This document shows positions 35,680-49,100 of a stretch of DNA of 64,000 bases, piece after piece (the first letter of the stretch is position 1; each line of letters opens with the position of its first letter). Origin of the DNA: Meghimatium bilineatum. Its lineage: Eukaryota > Mollusca > Gastropoda > Stylommatophora > Philomycidae. The translations under genes were made by a program, and so were the position numbers. Where the stretch lies: assembly GCA_034231615.1 (NCBI GenBank), contig CM067317.1:44524652-44588651 (forward strand), read 5' to 3'. The notes beneath the pieces were generated by a model. The model ran no database searches. It was not told the DNA's origin and saw only the letters and a program-made list of their open reading frames with translations.

Positions 35680-37110
35680 CACCAGGTGATAGATAAAGCC
35701 AGGAAAGGTCCGAGCTTAGTGCAATGAGGGTTATGGCTGCTGCAAAAACTGTGATCAGCGTCAGCTCATTCTATTGAACTAGGGTCTGGTCTTTTCTGTT
35801 ATTGAGTACTTTCTCGCGATCCAAACTCTCTGCCGTATGCAACTGGAAAGACTAGAGAGGGTGCAGAACGAGGCAATGCTCTTCACACCTGGATGCACTA
35901 AGGATATGACACGTGTAGCGAAGCGCTGCCTCGTGGATGTTCCAATCATGGATGATGTAACAAGGATCTGCCGAGCGTGATTTTCCATCGAGTTAGTGCA
36001 GACAATCATCTTGTGCACGAAGAAATTAGGAGAATTAAGGGGAGCAGACTTAAGGGAGGGAATTTTACATCGGTCAGGCGGAGAATATTATTAAAAATGT
36101 ATGCCACATGCTCACCAGAGAACATAAATCGTCGATCCTAGTACAGAGTGGGAACAATTTCCATAAGAACTAAGTAAGGCCTTTTCAGTACACACCGATC
36201 TTCACAGAGCGTGTCGGTCACAGAAGCCATTGGTGGTGGAAGCAGAAGCTCAGGTCTTGATTGATGAGAATTCGTATGAGGGAGACGTAGTAATTTATAC
36301 ATATGGTTCTGTTGTTAGGAATATGCGCAGTACATGGGCATTTACGGCGCTGTCTGAAAAGAGAATTGCGAGGGAAGATAGAGGTGCCTTTGCTTCCACC
36401 ACAGGTAGTACAGCGAAGATCATGGCTGCTGAGTAATAAGGGCAATGATTCTTGATTAGGAACAAATGTCACAGAACTGGAGGCATTCCCATATATGCTC
36501 TGATTGCTGTTCCATCAGTCATCTAAAAGTGTATAAGCTCAGTGTCCCAATCAATTGCTGATTACGCGTTCTTCTGATCATTCCGGAGAGAGAGCACTTT
36601 CTCCCATCGTCTAAAGTCACTCCCATCAGGGCAATGGCGTGGTTAGAATCTTAAACGTACACTCGTGTATGCTTTCTCAGAGATTCAGGAACATACTAAG
36701 AAAGATTAAGAATAGCTAGGTAAACAGACATAGAGTGGACGAAACAGTCTAATCTGTAAAGAATCAGCTTCATATTTATGTCTAGCCATGCCTGTGTCGG
36801 GGGAAATGAACGCACAGACATGCTTGATGGAAGGGCGATCATGGGAACCGGACGAGCAATGGAACGCGCAGATGTTCTGAATGCTCTTAGGGAGACAGGA
36901 CGAGTGATCGGTGTAATAAATGCGCGTGAACCTGCTATGAATATCACGTAAAAGGGGTGTTGCTAAACAAGAACGTTATGCTGTTAACCAGTTGAGACTG
37001 GTAAACCAACACAAAGTCGCTACACGATGGATGTATTGAGGAGATCCGAACGCTCATGGACCAATGATTCGATGTGCAGTAATGATGATCTTGTGACTTA
37101 GAAAGAACTT
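35680..37110 (+). mobile_element. Decayed LINE with RNase H
   Basis: RLERVQNEAMLF (RT thumb) near 35845; GDVVIYTYGSVVRNMRSTWA (first RNase H motif, the Asp of YTDGS replaced by Tyr) at about 36280; ACVGGNERTDMLDGRAIM (last RNase H motif) at about 36790; NQLRLVNQHK at about 36990. Stops and frameshifts throughout. Confidence 0.75.
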
Positions 37111-37124
37111 GTTCAGCATGAAAC

Positions 37125-37194
37125 GATAAATACTATATTAAGTAATAATGTAAACTTTTTAACAGTACCATTATTACTTAATACAGTATTTATT
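37125..37194. repeat. Short inverted repeat
   Basis: ATAAATACTATATTAAGTAA at 37125 pairs with TTACTTAATACAGTATTTAT ending near 37194. Possible small MITE. Confidence 0.65.
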
Positions 37195-37269
37195 GCTTCT
37201 TTGTTTTGTTACTGCGGAACTCTCCACTGTCTGATATTTTGGTTATTTATGCTTTTCAACAAATAAACA

Positions 37270-37640
37270 ATTAGAAGACAAAATTGATGCCTTTGAGATG
37301 TGGGTATATAGAAGAATAGGGAGAACATCATGGAAAGAGAAGAAAACAAATAAAGAGGTGCTAAAGACACTTAATATGAAGAAAGAACTACTAAGAGAAA
37401 TAAAGATCAGGCAAATAAAATACTTTGGACACATTAAAAGACATGACACCCTATTGAAGACCTTACTTGAGGGTAAAGTCAAAGGGAAGCGAGCAAGGGG
37501 TAGGCAGAGATACAAGTGGGAGAGTAGCATTACACGATGGACAGGTTACAGTCTAGCAGAGTGCACCACCAAGACAAGAGACAGGAGATGTTGGAGATAC
37601 GTTGCAGCCAACCTTCGTTGCGGAGACGGCACTTGATGAT
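37270..37640 (+). mobile_element. LINE RT C-terminal fragment
   Basis: Single open frame: DAFEMWVYRRIGRTSWKEK, IRQIKYFGHIKRHDTLLKTL, GKRARGRQRYKWESSITRW, ending AANLRCGDGT and a GATGATGAT tail. RT thumb and tail only. Least decayed of the C-terminal pieces. Confidence 0.85.
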
Positions 37641-38511
37641 GATGAACATGAAACTGTCAATTGACCATTGCGATACTGATGAAAGAATCGTTGAACGTAT
37701 AATTTTAGGTAGTCATAAATGGTGTCGATTTAGTACTGTTTTTCTGGTATCGATTAGACCCACCAATCTACAGGCTGATAACTCGGGAGGAAAAAAAACA
37801 ACTAGTTTTTGATAAGAGTCAAAGACAACATTATTTCGACCTAATTAGTTCGCAATTTGACTCATTAACCACACGCATTTTCTAGCAATTTATGTAGACA
37901 TTTGTAAGTAAATATAAATATTTATATGTACATAATCAATACTGTGTGTAAATTACATAGTTGCTGACCTAAGTCCAGGGAGACAGTTCTCAGTTCTGTG
38001 AGATATTTTCATTTCATTGTTTCATTCAGAGATTCCAGTGCCAAATCATATAAAATGCTATTCTAATTCACCTAAATTCTTAGCTAGTTGATTTCTGTAG
38101 CCACTGTCCGTAATTTATTTTTAGCCTTAACTATAACGCACTCATATGTTAGTTGGACATCCTATCTATCTAAACGTGATTGAAGTATTTTTGACTATAT
38201 CTATGTGAATGTATGTCTATCTATTAGTAGGCATTAGGACACAATTTTCAAAATGTGGTTACAGAATTATAAATACCACAGTTAGACATCCCTTGAAAAT
38301 TGCAATCCAACGATACATCAACCAAGTCTGTACTTCAATTCTGAGGGAAGTTATTAATTTTTTCTGCATTAATTTTTACCTCAAGATAATTACATGGAAC
38401 ATATAAGGAAATATGAAATGACAGTTGTCAAAAAGTTGCGGCCCTGCCTTGGAACCGAGCCAATAATTTTTGAATATCAAAGTTATTTGTACTAAAAAAC
38501 CTAACAAATTA

Positions 38512-38800
38512 TACATTTTCTTGTTCGGGAAGACAAGACGCACCTGTTGGTTACATTCTGATAATTTTCAGACGCAGCCAGAGTTAATAAATAATTAACA
38601 ATGGCATCTAATTAGCATAAATGCAATTGTATGTTTAATATATATTTATTAAATTTTTAATTATTTAGGATAAAATATATTGCAAACTGTACATTTTTGT
38701 GTTTGAGAAGACAAGACGCATTTGTTGATTATATTGTGTTAATTTTCCGATGCAACCAGAGCCAATTAATAATCGCGTCTAGTTAGCATAATTAAAATCT
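38512..38800. repeat. Two ~177-bp units, inverted relatives of 16139-16410
   Basis: TGTTCGGGAAGACAAGACGC (about 38520) and TGTTTGAGAAGACAAGACGC (about 38700). Reverse complements of the motif at 16190 and 16370. Confidence 0.75.
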
Positions 38801-40224
38801 CTTCTTTGCTCCCCTTTATGGCAACATGCATATGGCTGGCAATGTCATCTCAGCCTTCTTTGTATCTGAAATATAATATTTGATTATTATTATTACTGGC
38901 ATTTGGTATCACAGGTACATAAACAATTGTATTTCAAAGGTATGGGTGAAATACTAGGTAGGTATGTGCACCAAATTTTCAAAATGGTTTGACAATGTCA
39001 ATGACATCATTATGAATATGCTTTTTCCTATATTAGTGATATTTAATTAGCCCTATATAATTAAATACTTTATTATATATGTTTTGTAGTGTAGATATTC
39101 TTATATAGAAAATTTGATGATAAAAAACAAGAGACAAAGATATCAAAAAGAATGAGAAAGTTTGGAAGATGCTGCAGTTGACGTTCTCTACATTGATGAT
39201 TTATTATTAGGTCTAATGAACGGAGAACGCATCTCTCAAATTAAAATGAACTTTATGAAATTTTAATGGGAGAATTATAAGAATTGGACTTCATAAACAA
39301 TATATATATTTAATGTACAATGTGTTTCTTGTATAATTATCTACATGAAACATGACGATTTGACTAAGAAAACACTTAGACTTAAGTCGTCATGGCGACG
39401 GACGCAGGATAGCACACACAACCTGCATGGTCCTGTACCAATAATTCGAATTATTTTACATATAAATCTTAGATTTGTTACTAGTATCATTTAAAAATGA
39501 ACCAAAGAAATTAAAATTGGCAAGAATTGTAGTTGTTAAACGTAAATTTCTTTAAATAAGAGACATTTCAGAATTACTGACGTGGCTGGAAGGAATAGCG
39601 ATAAACAATATTGCGGCTAAGGAACACGTGACCGATCTGCAGTGGGTCTTTTTTAAATTCGATAAAAATTACAGGCAACTTCCAAAAATAGTATAATTTC
39701 CTACATAAAGAGAGAAATGGTTGCTAAATTTGTTAGACATATAAAATTATACTATCACAATAAAACTAATTTGATACACGTGTACAAAGATGAAAATCAC
39801 TTAACTGGGCTTGTTTAATTGCTAACTGTAAAATTTAAAGAACGTTTTTCCAACGGACAGTTACTGAATTCGATGCACAAATGAATGAGAAAGCTTAAAT
39901 AGTTGTCTTTTATAAGCAATAAGGTTGCGTCGTGATGCCTAAAGACAATTGCTTTGATCAGTGTTTCACGGTAAAAAAAAATGGATTCCGCGGACGCTAC
40001 AAAAACAAGGGAAATAAAATAAGCCAATTACACGTTTACGTCCCCTTATTATTTCCTAATGCCTACTATTAGTAGTATTAGAGTATATAGTTATAGCACT
40101 ACCAACTTAACTATAAATTTAAATAAATGATGATGATGATGATGTTCGTCCGTCGTGATCGACGATGACCAAAAACTCAACCATAATAATAATAACAATA
40201 AATAATAAAATAATAAAGTTAATA
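38801..40224. other. No gene recognised
   Basis: AT-rich, with ORFs shorter than 75 codons and without motifs. Confidence 0.45.
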
Positions 40225-40690
40225 GTGCGTTTATAAATGACTAGCAAGTCCAATGCGCGCACAAAATGTTCTTTTACAGAACTGACAACAATAGAAGGTA
40301 TCTGTGTGAGGTTGAGATGTTTTTTCTTTTCTACGTGTCCGCTTCTGTCTTGCAGTTTCTTGTCTGAATTCTTCTGCCGCTAGTGCTCCCGTTCTAATGC
40401 TGTAACGCCAAGCCGTTCTATCCTGAGCGAGGCTCTCCCAAGCGCCTACGTCAATGTTAAGATGTTTCAAGGATGACTTGAGCGTGTCTTTGAAACGCTT
40501 TTTCTGTCCACCAGCTTTTCGAAATCCTGCCTTGAGTTCTCCATAATATATTTGTTTTGGCAATCGCGAGTTCTCCATACGCACAAGATGGCCTGCCCAG
40601 CGTGCCTGCGCCTTCATAAGTATTGTGTGGATGCTTATTGAGGTTGATTTTTCCAAGACCTCGTAGTCTGGTACTTTGTCCCACCAATGG
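40225..40690 (-). mobile_element. LINE RT C-terminus with terminal C2H2 zinc finger
   Basis: Minus strand: two overlapping frames, the main one reading EKSTSISIHTILMKAQARWA, GHLVRMENSRLPKQIYYGEL, DRTAWR, then CCQFCKRTFCARIGLASH, the C2H2-like finger that ends a widespread LINE family. Only the 3' part, followed by (ATG)n near 40130. Confidence 0.85.
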
Positions 40691-42499
40691 ATGTTTAGTA
40701 ATTTACGTATATTTAATTAATAAAGATAAATAAATAAATAAATGGGTTGAGAAATGACTAGCGCTGAAGTTGGTTTATAGTGTGGAAGAGTTGCGCTAAT
40801 CGTCAACCACACTCTCTCTCCTGAGTTTTATCTTGGTCCAGTGGCAAGACAAAGTCGAGACAACTGGGAGAAAATCAGGTGCAGTGGATGGCCAGAGCGT
40901 ACTATGTGTCTAACTGTGCCCTATGCTGTCCACACAGCTCTGCTGTTAGCGCCTATGTACCCGTTGAGTTACCTGCCAACTTCTTCCGAGTATTTCGCCG
41001 CAAACAGACTTTTTAAGCCTAGGTAGACAAAGCCTTTAAATAAATAATATTTTAAATAAATAGGGGCCTAATGAATAAGATGCTGTACTGATAGTGTCTA
41101 CTAATTGTATGATCTGTCAAAGACATATTTGAGATTATTCAAACTGGGGTGCACTGATTGTTGGATGGCGCAGTATTGTTAACTGACTTAAGAAAATGTG
41201 AAATTATTAACCACTGGCTTCTATAATGTGTCTTTTGCAGAACATTATCTTCACTGCCACTCAGTAACATGATGCTTGTCAGCAACATGTCAATGTGGAA
41301 CCATACATACACCATTTCACTCAAAATTATCATACATTAGAAAAAAAATTGAAATAAAAAAATGTCTAACACCTAAAGCTTATTTAAACTAAATCTGAAA
41401 CTTGACTAGGTTACACCTAATGGATAATGTCTTCTTCTATGTTTGTTCAGCATATGCTATGTTATATTGTCAGTCCTGTTGTTAGGGTGAAATCTGCTAC
41501 TTTCTCCAGGCCTTATAGCATTTGCCTCAAATCTATTGTCTCTGGCACATCTGCTGTCTCTGTTGTTGTATGTTAGCAGTTGATGGATCTATTTTATTGT
41601 CTTTTCTCTGCTTTTACTGTAAGTTGTTGCAGGATTTCATGAAGATTACTTTTCGAACTATGGTACATTTGGTCACTTGAGATGCTGTAATATTGTGACA
41701 TCTCAGAATGTTGGTAACTCCTTTGATCCACCTTCTTCTTTGTCCTAGGTATCTTGCCATTTCCATTTTCATGTTGTATGCTCTGGCCATAAAGGTTCAT
41801 TCTCATAAATGACTCATGAAGCAGTTTCAGCACATCACCATTATCCATTATCAGCGTCTACTGACGGAATCTGATAATTTACTACAGCATTTATGAATAT
41901 ATATCAGTATTCAATAATATCAGTATTCAGCATTGTATCAGTATTAATATATTCAGCAATATCAGTATTCATGAGAACCAAAATTACTGTTATTTATAAA
42001 CAAGAGATAAAACACCTGTGACGGGAGACAATCCTATACTGGAAATGTGAGGGATTAGGTAACATAGGGCAAATATTATTGGTAATATGTACACCTATTT
42101 CCATTTATCTTGTTATGTGTTAACTCTTTGCATGAATAAAGTATGAAAGTCTTGCTAATGGCTCACCAGATTAATTACCATGCCCCCATCGAGGCCATTT
42201 CCTTGAAGTGGAGATGGGATTTAGTCCAGCCATCAGAGACTGGAAACTAAGATTGGTTGAACCATCCCCTACATTGAGCGGGACCACAGTCCTGCCCAAG
42301 CAAGCACAGTTGCTGAAGTTGGAGATACCAGACAGAGAGGAGCACCAGCAACCGTGGTATCATGCAACACGACTACATAACTTGCCTTCACAACTACCAT
42401 GCAACAGTAATCCCCTAGAGTGTGAACTGCTTATATAATGAAACTTTCCTTTGTAAAAGTCTTATAGACTTGTAAAATTGCTACAATGATGATCTGCCA
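40691..42499. other. No gene recognised upstream of TRABD
   Basis: Contains small ORFs (40841-41026, 41594-41848 minus, 42208-42438) without known motifs. A non-coding TRABD first exon and promoter could lie here but I cannot locate them. Confidence 0.4.
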
Positions 42500-43035
42500 A
42501 CTGACTATTTAATAGTCTCTCTTCTTCAGATGACATTCTGTCCAGAATGTATTATCTTTATGGATTTTTTAAACTTCTCATGATTCTGGACGAGTTCACC
42601 TGTCGCAGCTAGCAGCATATTTAAACAATTGGAGATGTCTTTTATCCATTGTTGTCTTAGGAAATTCTTACTCCTGTTACCAGCAACCATTGTTAATTTA
42701 TCCATGCTGTTATGATGTCTCTTTTTAGGGCCAAAAAATCTCAGCATTTTTGTTATAACGTTGTTTAGGCGCCAACCCTTTTCGACATTTACTGTTCCTA
42801 ACATGTGGTTTGTATTTTTCACTGTCCACTATATTATCAAAATCTTTCTGTAGCTTCCCATTTTGAAGACAGCAATTCTATTTGTAATTGATTTATTAAG
42901 TGTCCATGATTTACAGCTGTAAATTGATATTGAAAATATGTTTTCTCTAATCATGTTTAGTTTAATTTTACAGCTGGTGCCTTGGCAAAGATTTTTCATT
43001 TGCGCTATTCCTGTCTGTCTACAAACAAATAACAA
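42500..43035 (-). mobile_element. LINE RT C-terminal fragment abutting TRABD exon 1
   Basis: Minus strand: QTGIAQMKNLC, SCKSWTLNKSITNRIAVFKM, GSYRKILI, then LRFFGPKKRHHNSM, GNRSKNFLRQQWIKDISNCL. ESWTL.KS..NRI..FEMW is the LINE thumb signature. Frame decay evident. The 5'-most recognisable codon lies about 30-40 bp before the TRABD ATG. Confidence 0.7.
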
Positions 43036-43052
43036 GTAACAGAAATTTGATA

Positions 43053-43197
43053 ATGTCTCAAGAGGCAAGTGCTGAGGAAGCCATAACCAACAATAATTCT
43101 GGCCATATTGTTGTAGATAATGCAATCAACAACAATGTTGGAGGTGCCTCACACTACAACAAAGAAGATGACGACAATGAAGAGGATGCTTCAGAAG
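43053..43197 (+). CDS. TRABD: TRABD coding exon 1
   Basis: Encodes residues 1-48 plus one base of codon 49 (phase 1). The peptide starts MSQEASAEEA and ends in an acidic run (KEDDDNEEDASE). The donor is G|GTTAGA. A plausible acceptor lies just upstream (AACAG at 43038-43042, after a pyrimidine-rich stretch), so this may be the second exon with a non-coding first exon further 5'. The N-terminus is poorly conserved in the family, so its assignment rests on the open frame and exact splice phase with exon 2. Confidence 0.75.
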
Positions 43198-46100
43198 GTT
43201 AGATCATATTTCTTGTATGTCTTTTCTTCTCCTTCTTGTCAATGGTAGATTTGGTGTCCAGGTGGCCTCCCTTAGGCAGCGATTAACCACACGACACTAG
43301 GCATAGAGCATCACACCATGCATTCCCTAGACAGAGAGTACCACACCATGCATCCTCTAGACAGTACCACACCATGCATCCTCTAGACAGTACCACACCA
43401 TGCATCCTCTAGACAGTACCACACCAATTGGCCCTAGGCAGAGAGTACAACACCAATCATCCCTAAGGTAGAGAGTACACCACACAGCCCTGGGCAGAGA
43501 GTACCACACTAATCAGCCCTAGGTACAGAGTACCACACCAAGTGGACCTAGGCAGCTTGAGAAAGAAAATTAAATATTTAAAGCTAGTAGGTATTTTTTT
43601 GGAGGATCTCTGTAGTGCAGTGGTTAAACTGCTCGCATTGTACTCAAGAGGACATGGGTTAAAATATGGCTTGTGATGTCTTAGAAGCCCAAACTGATCA
43701 ATGTCCATGTCAAAAGGGTCCCCAGACTCCAGAACACATTCTGCGGACATGTCCACTCTTTGGCGATTTGAGGACTAAAACCCCTGACTCAAGAGGACAG
43801 AACTGGAAATTAAGCTGTGGGGCAACCATGAGGACCTCCTTTCTGTATAGACTTCTGAGCATAGAAAACTGAGCACAGAAGAAGAAATTTGCAAAGTGAT
43901 ATTTTTCTGAAATCCCTGGGGATTATCATTTAAAGCTATGGAATTACATGCTATGAGTGGTACTCTTGGCAGATGGCGTAGAGCATGCCCATCAGCTGTT
44001 TCAGATGGCGATAGTTTTCTTCTTCTGACATGGTACAGTGTCAGTTCAGTAAAATATGTTCGGTGTTTTCTGAAGATTGTGCACAGGGATACATATTAAT
44101 GGTACCAAATTCAAACCTTCTAGTCATGATGTCTAGATCTTATCTAGAAATAGCAATGATAAAGTTAATCTACCTGCAGGAAAGTTAGAGTAGATATTAG
44201 AAATGAAATGTACATTTTGTTCTCCGGACTATATTCTGTTTATCTGCAGGAGTTTAAGGACCAACGCAGAAGAAGTTAAATATGTCATCAAGGGAGCTAG
44301 AACAAAGTTTATAAATAGCATTGATAAAGTTAATCTACGAGCGGGTAGATTAATTATATATTTTATTATAGGATTATATTAGATTTTAGATGTGAAATTC
44401 ATGTCATCAGGGGAGCTAGAAGAGAGTCTAGAAATAGCACTGACAAAATTGATTGTTAGCAATGGCGCCTATATGTTGTTGTAGCCAGAAAGGGGACACT
44501 CTTACCAGCCATATATGTCATAAGAAGTGACTAAGGAGGCTTTGGTGTGAATTTGTCTACCATCCTATTTGGGGATCAAAATGGCCCTGAAGGCATGCTG
44601 AATTCAGATGTGTCAGGCCAAAAGGTGCAGGTATCTTGTAAACCAGGGCACAGTGCATTAAATTCTCCAGACTAGATCCTGCTAATTTACAGGAGAGTGT
44701 TAGAGTAAGAAGAAGAATAAAGAGATTTGTTAGCATGGAAGAAAGAATAAATTTGATAAATGTAATATATCTGTCAGCAGGGAAGCTATGCAAAGACTAA
44801 TTTTAGAAAGAATAGTATTGTTTTGATCTGTTGGCAGGGAAACTAGAATATATTTTATCAATGAAATTTATCTGTCAACAGGGGAATTAGACCATGAAGG
44901 TTGGCAAAGTGATGATATTGATGATGACGAGATGTTCACAGATGGGGAAGCCGATGCTGACCCCACACACAGAGTTCCTGTCGCCATCACAGATCTCCCA
45001 GATACAGTCACCCTTCTACAGAGAGATGGTTGCCTTGTCTATGTTGTTGGGACAGCCCATTTTAGCAAAGAAAGCCAGGATGATGTGTCCAAGGTAGGCT
45101 TTTGAGTAGATAACACTTGTGTAGTGACTTTGAGAGGTAAACACTTTTTTTGGGATGGGATTAAGAAAATAGCACTTTTTTTGTGATTGTTTTCTTTAAC
45201 CCATTCAATCTCTTAGTGACCGAAATCATTGGCTATATATACCATAGCGGCCGTTCTCGTCGGATTGACACATGGTTATTTCTGTTGATGTCTGTTACTG
45301 GTTCCATGTGATAAGACATGCTAAATTTAGCACTGATATGATTACCAGTAATGGCAGCGCTCAGTGTTGTTTTCCGATCGTTTCTAACAGCTGTCGTTTC
45401 TGAACTGCACAATGTTTATTATGACCTTCAATTTTTTTCAAAACTTGGTAAAAAAGGACCTACATGATTCAGATAATATTGATACACAATTTTTTAATGG
45501 AATCCAAGAGAACGTGAATGAATCAGTCAGACGTTGATAGGGTAGTAGTTCAGTATTTAGTAGGCCTAGTCGAAATTAGCGGCATCCTGTAGTGTAGGCC
45601 TAGTTGATGATGTGCACTTCCCGCCCCACACACCATAGACCTAGTAATGATTGAGTCAACACAGCTGATCTATGTCAATATTGATCAATTTCATGAGAAT
45701 TCAGGTCCTGCAAACAACATTGATCGAGGTTACTCTGCTTTTGAGAATAGGCCTAGTTTTCACTATTTCTACACTAATCATTCTGTGGGTGTTCGTGCAG
45801 AACAAATGTGTATGCTGGTATCAAAATTTTCAGGTAAATTATATCAATTTTGGAACACTGTTTCACCAGTTATCTAGAACTTTCTTTATGTGAACTAGGC
45901 CTATATGTTTGAAGTAGTTAACAGTTACAGACTTGTCATGCTGTGCAAGGGAGACTGCTTTGCGCCTTTGTTTGAACATTTGTCAGCAAACAAATTGACA
46001 CAAGTAAATGAAGCCTACATGAAACTGGTGCTTATTTCTTTTTCTCTTGCGTTACATGACAAATAAACGTATCTACACGACATTCACAAAGATATGTTCA

Positions 46101-49100
46101 CAGATCAGTACCTCTTTCATTTATCTGTTAATCAGACTTTGAATCAAAAATATTGATTGCAAATTATATTTTATATTAATTTTCTTACACAAACACTTCT
46201 GATTTGTGCAAAGTTATTCCCTGTGCCTTGGAAATTAAGCCCAAAGTTTTTCCTGAACGGCTGGGATTAAAAGAGTTAAAGAACACTTTAGTTAGATATT
46301 GTGCTTAGATGGTTATTTTATTGGGGGATTGCTGTGCGAAGATAACCACTTGGTGGGTGAGACTGCTGTGAGAAAATAACCACTTGGTGAGATTGCTGTG
46401 AGAAAATAACCACTTGGTGAGATTGCTGTGAGAAAATAACCACTTGGTGAGATTGCTGTGACAATATAACACTTGTTTAAATTACTTTGAGAATATACAA
46501 CTTGTTGAGATTGTTTTGAGAATCTAATACTTGTTATGGATTGCATTGTTTGGTAATTATTTATTTCTTGATTCTATTTTCAGGTAATTCAAGCCACAAA
46601 ACCTCATATAATAATGGTGGAACTTTGTCAGAGTCGAGTCAATATTCTCAAGATGGATGAAGCCAAGATTCTGGAGGAAGCTAAGAACATCAACATGAGC
46701 ACAATTCAACAAGTCATTAAGAGAGTGGGTATACATGATTTCAATGTGTCTTCTTTCTTAACACAGGGGGATATCTTTTCAGGCTTCTGCACAACATCAG
46801 ACATAATTCAAACATATCCAAAAATTATCAGCCATTGCTCTTCAATGGATACCATCACAATGTGGAATCATGGGAAATGAGAAAGCGGACTCTCTGTCAA
46901 GAACGGGTAGCAAAATGGAACAACACAGACACCCACTGTCCTACAACAAAAACAATAATACATAACACAATACATGTCAAAATGGAAGTGGAAGACAAAT
47001 CCGATGCAATACACCACCTCCAAAAATACCAACAGACCACACTATTTTGCTTTATAATAGGCCACTGCAGACTGTTGGGTCGGTCACCTTTACTGGCTGA
47101 GAATCTCATACACAGATGAATGCCTATGTGGATCCATAACCTAGACTCCTGAACATAAACTGCAGGACTGCCCAAAATACAAAGAACAGATATAGCGGAC
47201 CTGGCCAGAGGATACAGATGTAAGGCAAAAGTTTTGGGGCAGTTGCTCTGACCCGGAGAAGGCAGTGGACTTAGCCCTGACGACAGGCTGAGAATATAAC
47301 ATGATCACAGATGCTGAACACAGGAAGATCCTTTCAGGTTTGTGTGCTTGACAAGTATCTATAAAGGGGCTTCAGAAGGATCAGAGTTACCAGTAATTAG
47401 GAAAACTTCATTACCCTGTTACAAGTTTTGCTTGTTGGATTTCAGCTAATAAATATTATTCATTTTCTTCAGAAGGATCATAAGATTGGCCTATTGTACC
47501 TAAGTTTCCCATATGTACTTTGCCCCTCTCAACAGAGCAACAAATTGCCTGATGAGAGTACCATACTCATTACATAATTCCGTAGTTCACAGGATAATTT
47601 CCATGTAGTTAAAACTATGGAACCAGATGTTGCGACAATATTGAACCCACAACCTGGTCAGTACAAGATAATATGGCTTGACCATTTCGTCACAGATATA
47701 CACTAAAACTTGTAGACATCTACACATTTGACACATAGATCCCCTAGAACTTGTAGATGTTTATAGATTTCATCATAGATATACATTAAAACTTGTAGAC
47801 ATCTACACATTTGACACATAGATCCCCTAAAACTTGTAGATGTTTATAGATTTCATCAGAGATATTTTCTAAAACTTGTATACATGCACACATTTGTCAC
47901 AGATCCACTACAATATGTAGACATCTGCACATTTCATCATAGATATCCACTAAAACTTGTAGACATCTACACATTTCGTCACATACATTCTCTAAAACTT
48001 GTAGATGTTTATACATTACAGAGATCCACTAAAACATATAGATTGTCTTCACATTTTGTCAGAGATGACCCACTAAAATTTGTGAACATATACACATTTT
48101 GTTAGAGATGACCCACTACAATTTTTTAACGTCTACACATTTCTCTATCCACCAAACTTCCTTAGTTGCCTCTTACAACATGCTTGACAGGTAACAGTGC
48201 TGCTATTCCTTGCTTCTCTTTTGGGTCTTGGCAATACATAGGTAACAGAAAGTGATAATTTGTGTGTTTTATGCAACTGGTGGCTTGTGTAAAGACATTT
48301 TTCTGACAAAAATATACACATTGATTGTACAAAATAATTAATGGCACATACAGGACAGACTTCACAACTCATTTATTCTTGGAATAGTAGTTGTGATAAG
48401 GATTGTTGAGAGCTAGAGGATTGAATAATTGTAAGGATGGTTAACCTGCATCATGCCAAATATGAATTATGTATCGTTCCCCTGTACGCCTGCATCTTTT
48501 CTGACAATTGCATAATTTTATATAAAATTACTGACTCACGTGTTCGTGTCCGGTCTCCTAGTCTTATTAAATTTATACGCATGTGGTTTCGCCTGTGGGT
48601 CTCACCAATGGCTATCTAGACAAATCACCCATGCAACAGAAAACCTTAGTGGATGACATGTCGTTATATTGAGGTTATCTTCTTATAGAAGCTTCATGGC
48701 ATGTCATCTATACAATTGTGCATTTATTTTGTTGTTGAAATGTGTTTCATGTTTGCCTAAATAAATATGTATGCACTCTCTGTGGTTGGGAGGGAGCCAG
48801 AGATGTACTGTGCAGCACTGGGGAGGAGGAAAACTGACAGCACTGTTTTTTCCTATGGCATAGACCCATCATAGAGGCACAGTGACTCAGGACGTGACAA
48901 TCCTTTTGACTTGAACATTTGGTTGCATGCCTGGAGCAATAAAGAAGTTCGGCATAACCAGTAGTCAATTGGTGGCGGGGAATGAGCACAGTGAACCCTG
49001 TCTTGCTACAATGACTAGGAGCAGTGCATAGGTTGAAATCTACCTTCCTTGAAGTGTGATAGTTTTTCTCTGGCTCTGTCCCAGGGTGGGCCGAAAATCC

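Larger units (their letters stand above)
44165..44890 (+). repeat. Dispersed copies of the exon 2 acceptor region
   Basis: TCTGTCAACAGGGGAATTAG at the true site resembles TCTACCTGCAGGAAAGTTAG (44169), TATGTCATCAAGGGAGCTAG (44280), CATGTCATCAGGGGAGCTAG (44400), TCTGTCAGCAGGGAAGCTAT (44770) and TCTGTTGGCAGGGAAACTAG (44827). Confidence 0.65.

Noticed and set aside
46614..46880. 88-codon ORF as a separate gene
   Set aside because: The first part is TRABD exon 3; the rest is intron read-through into a LINE fragment.
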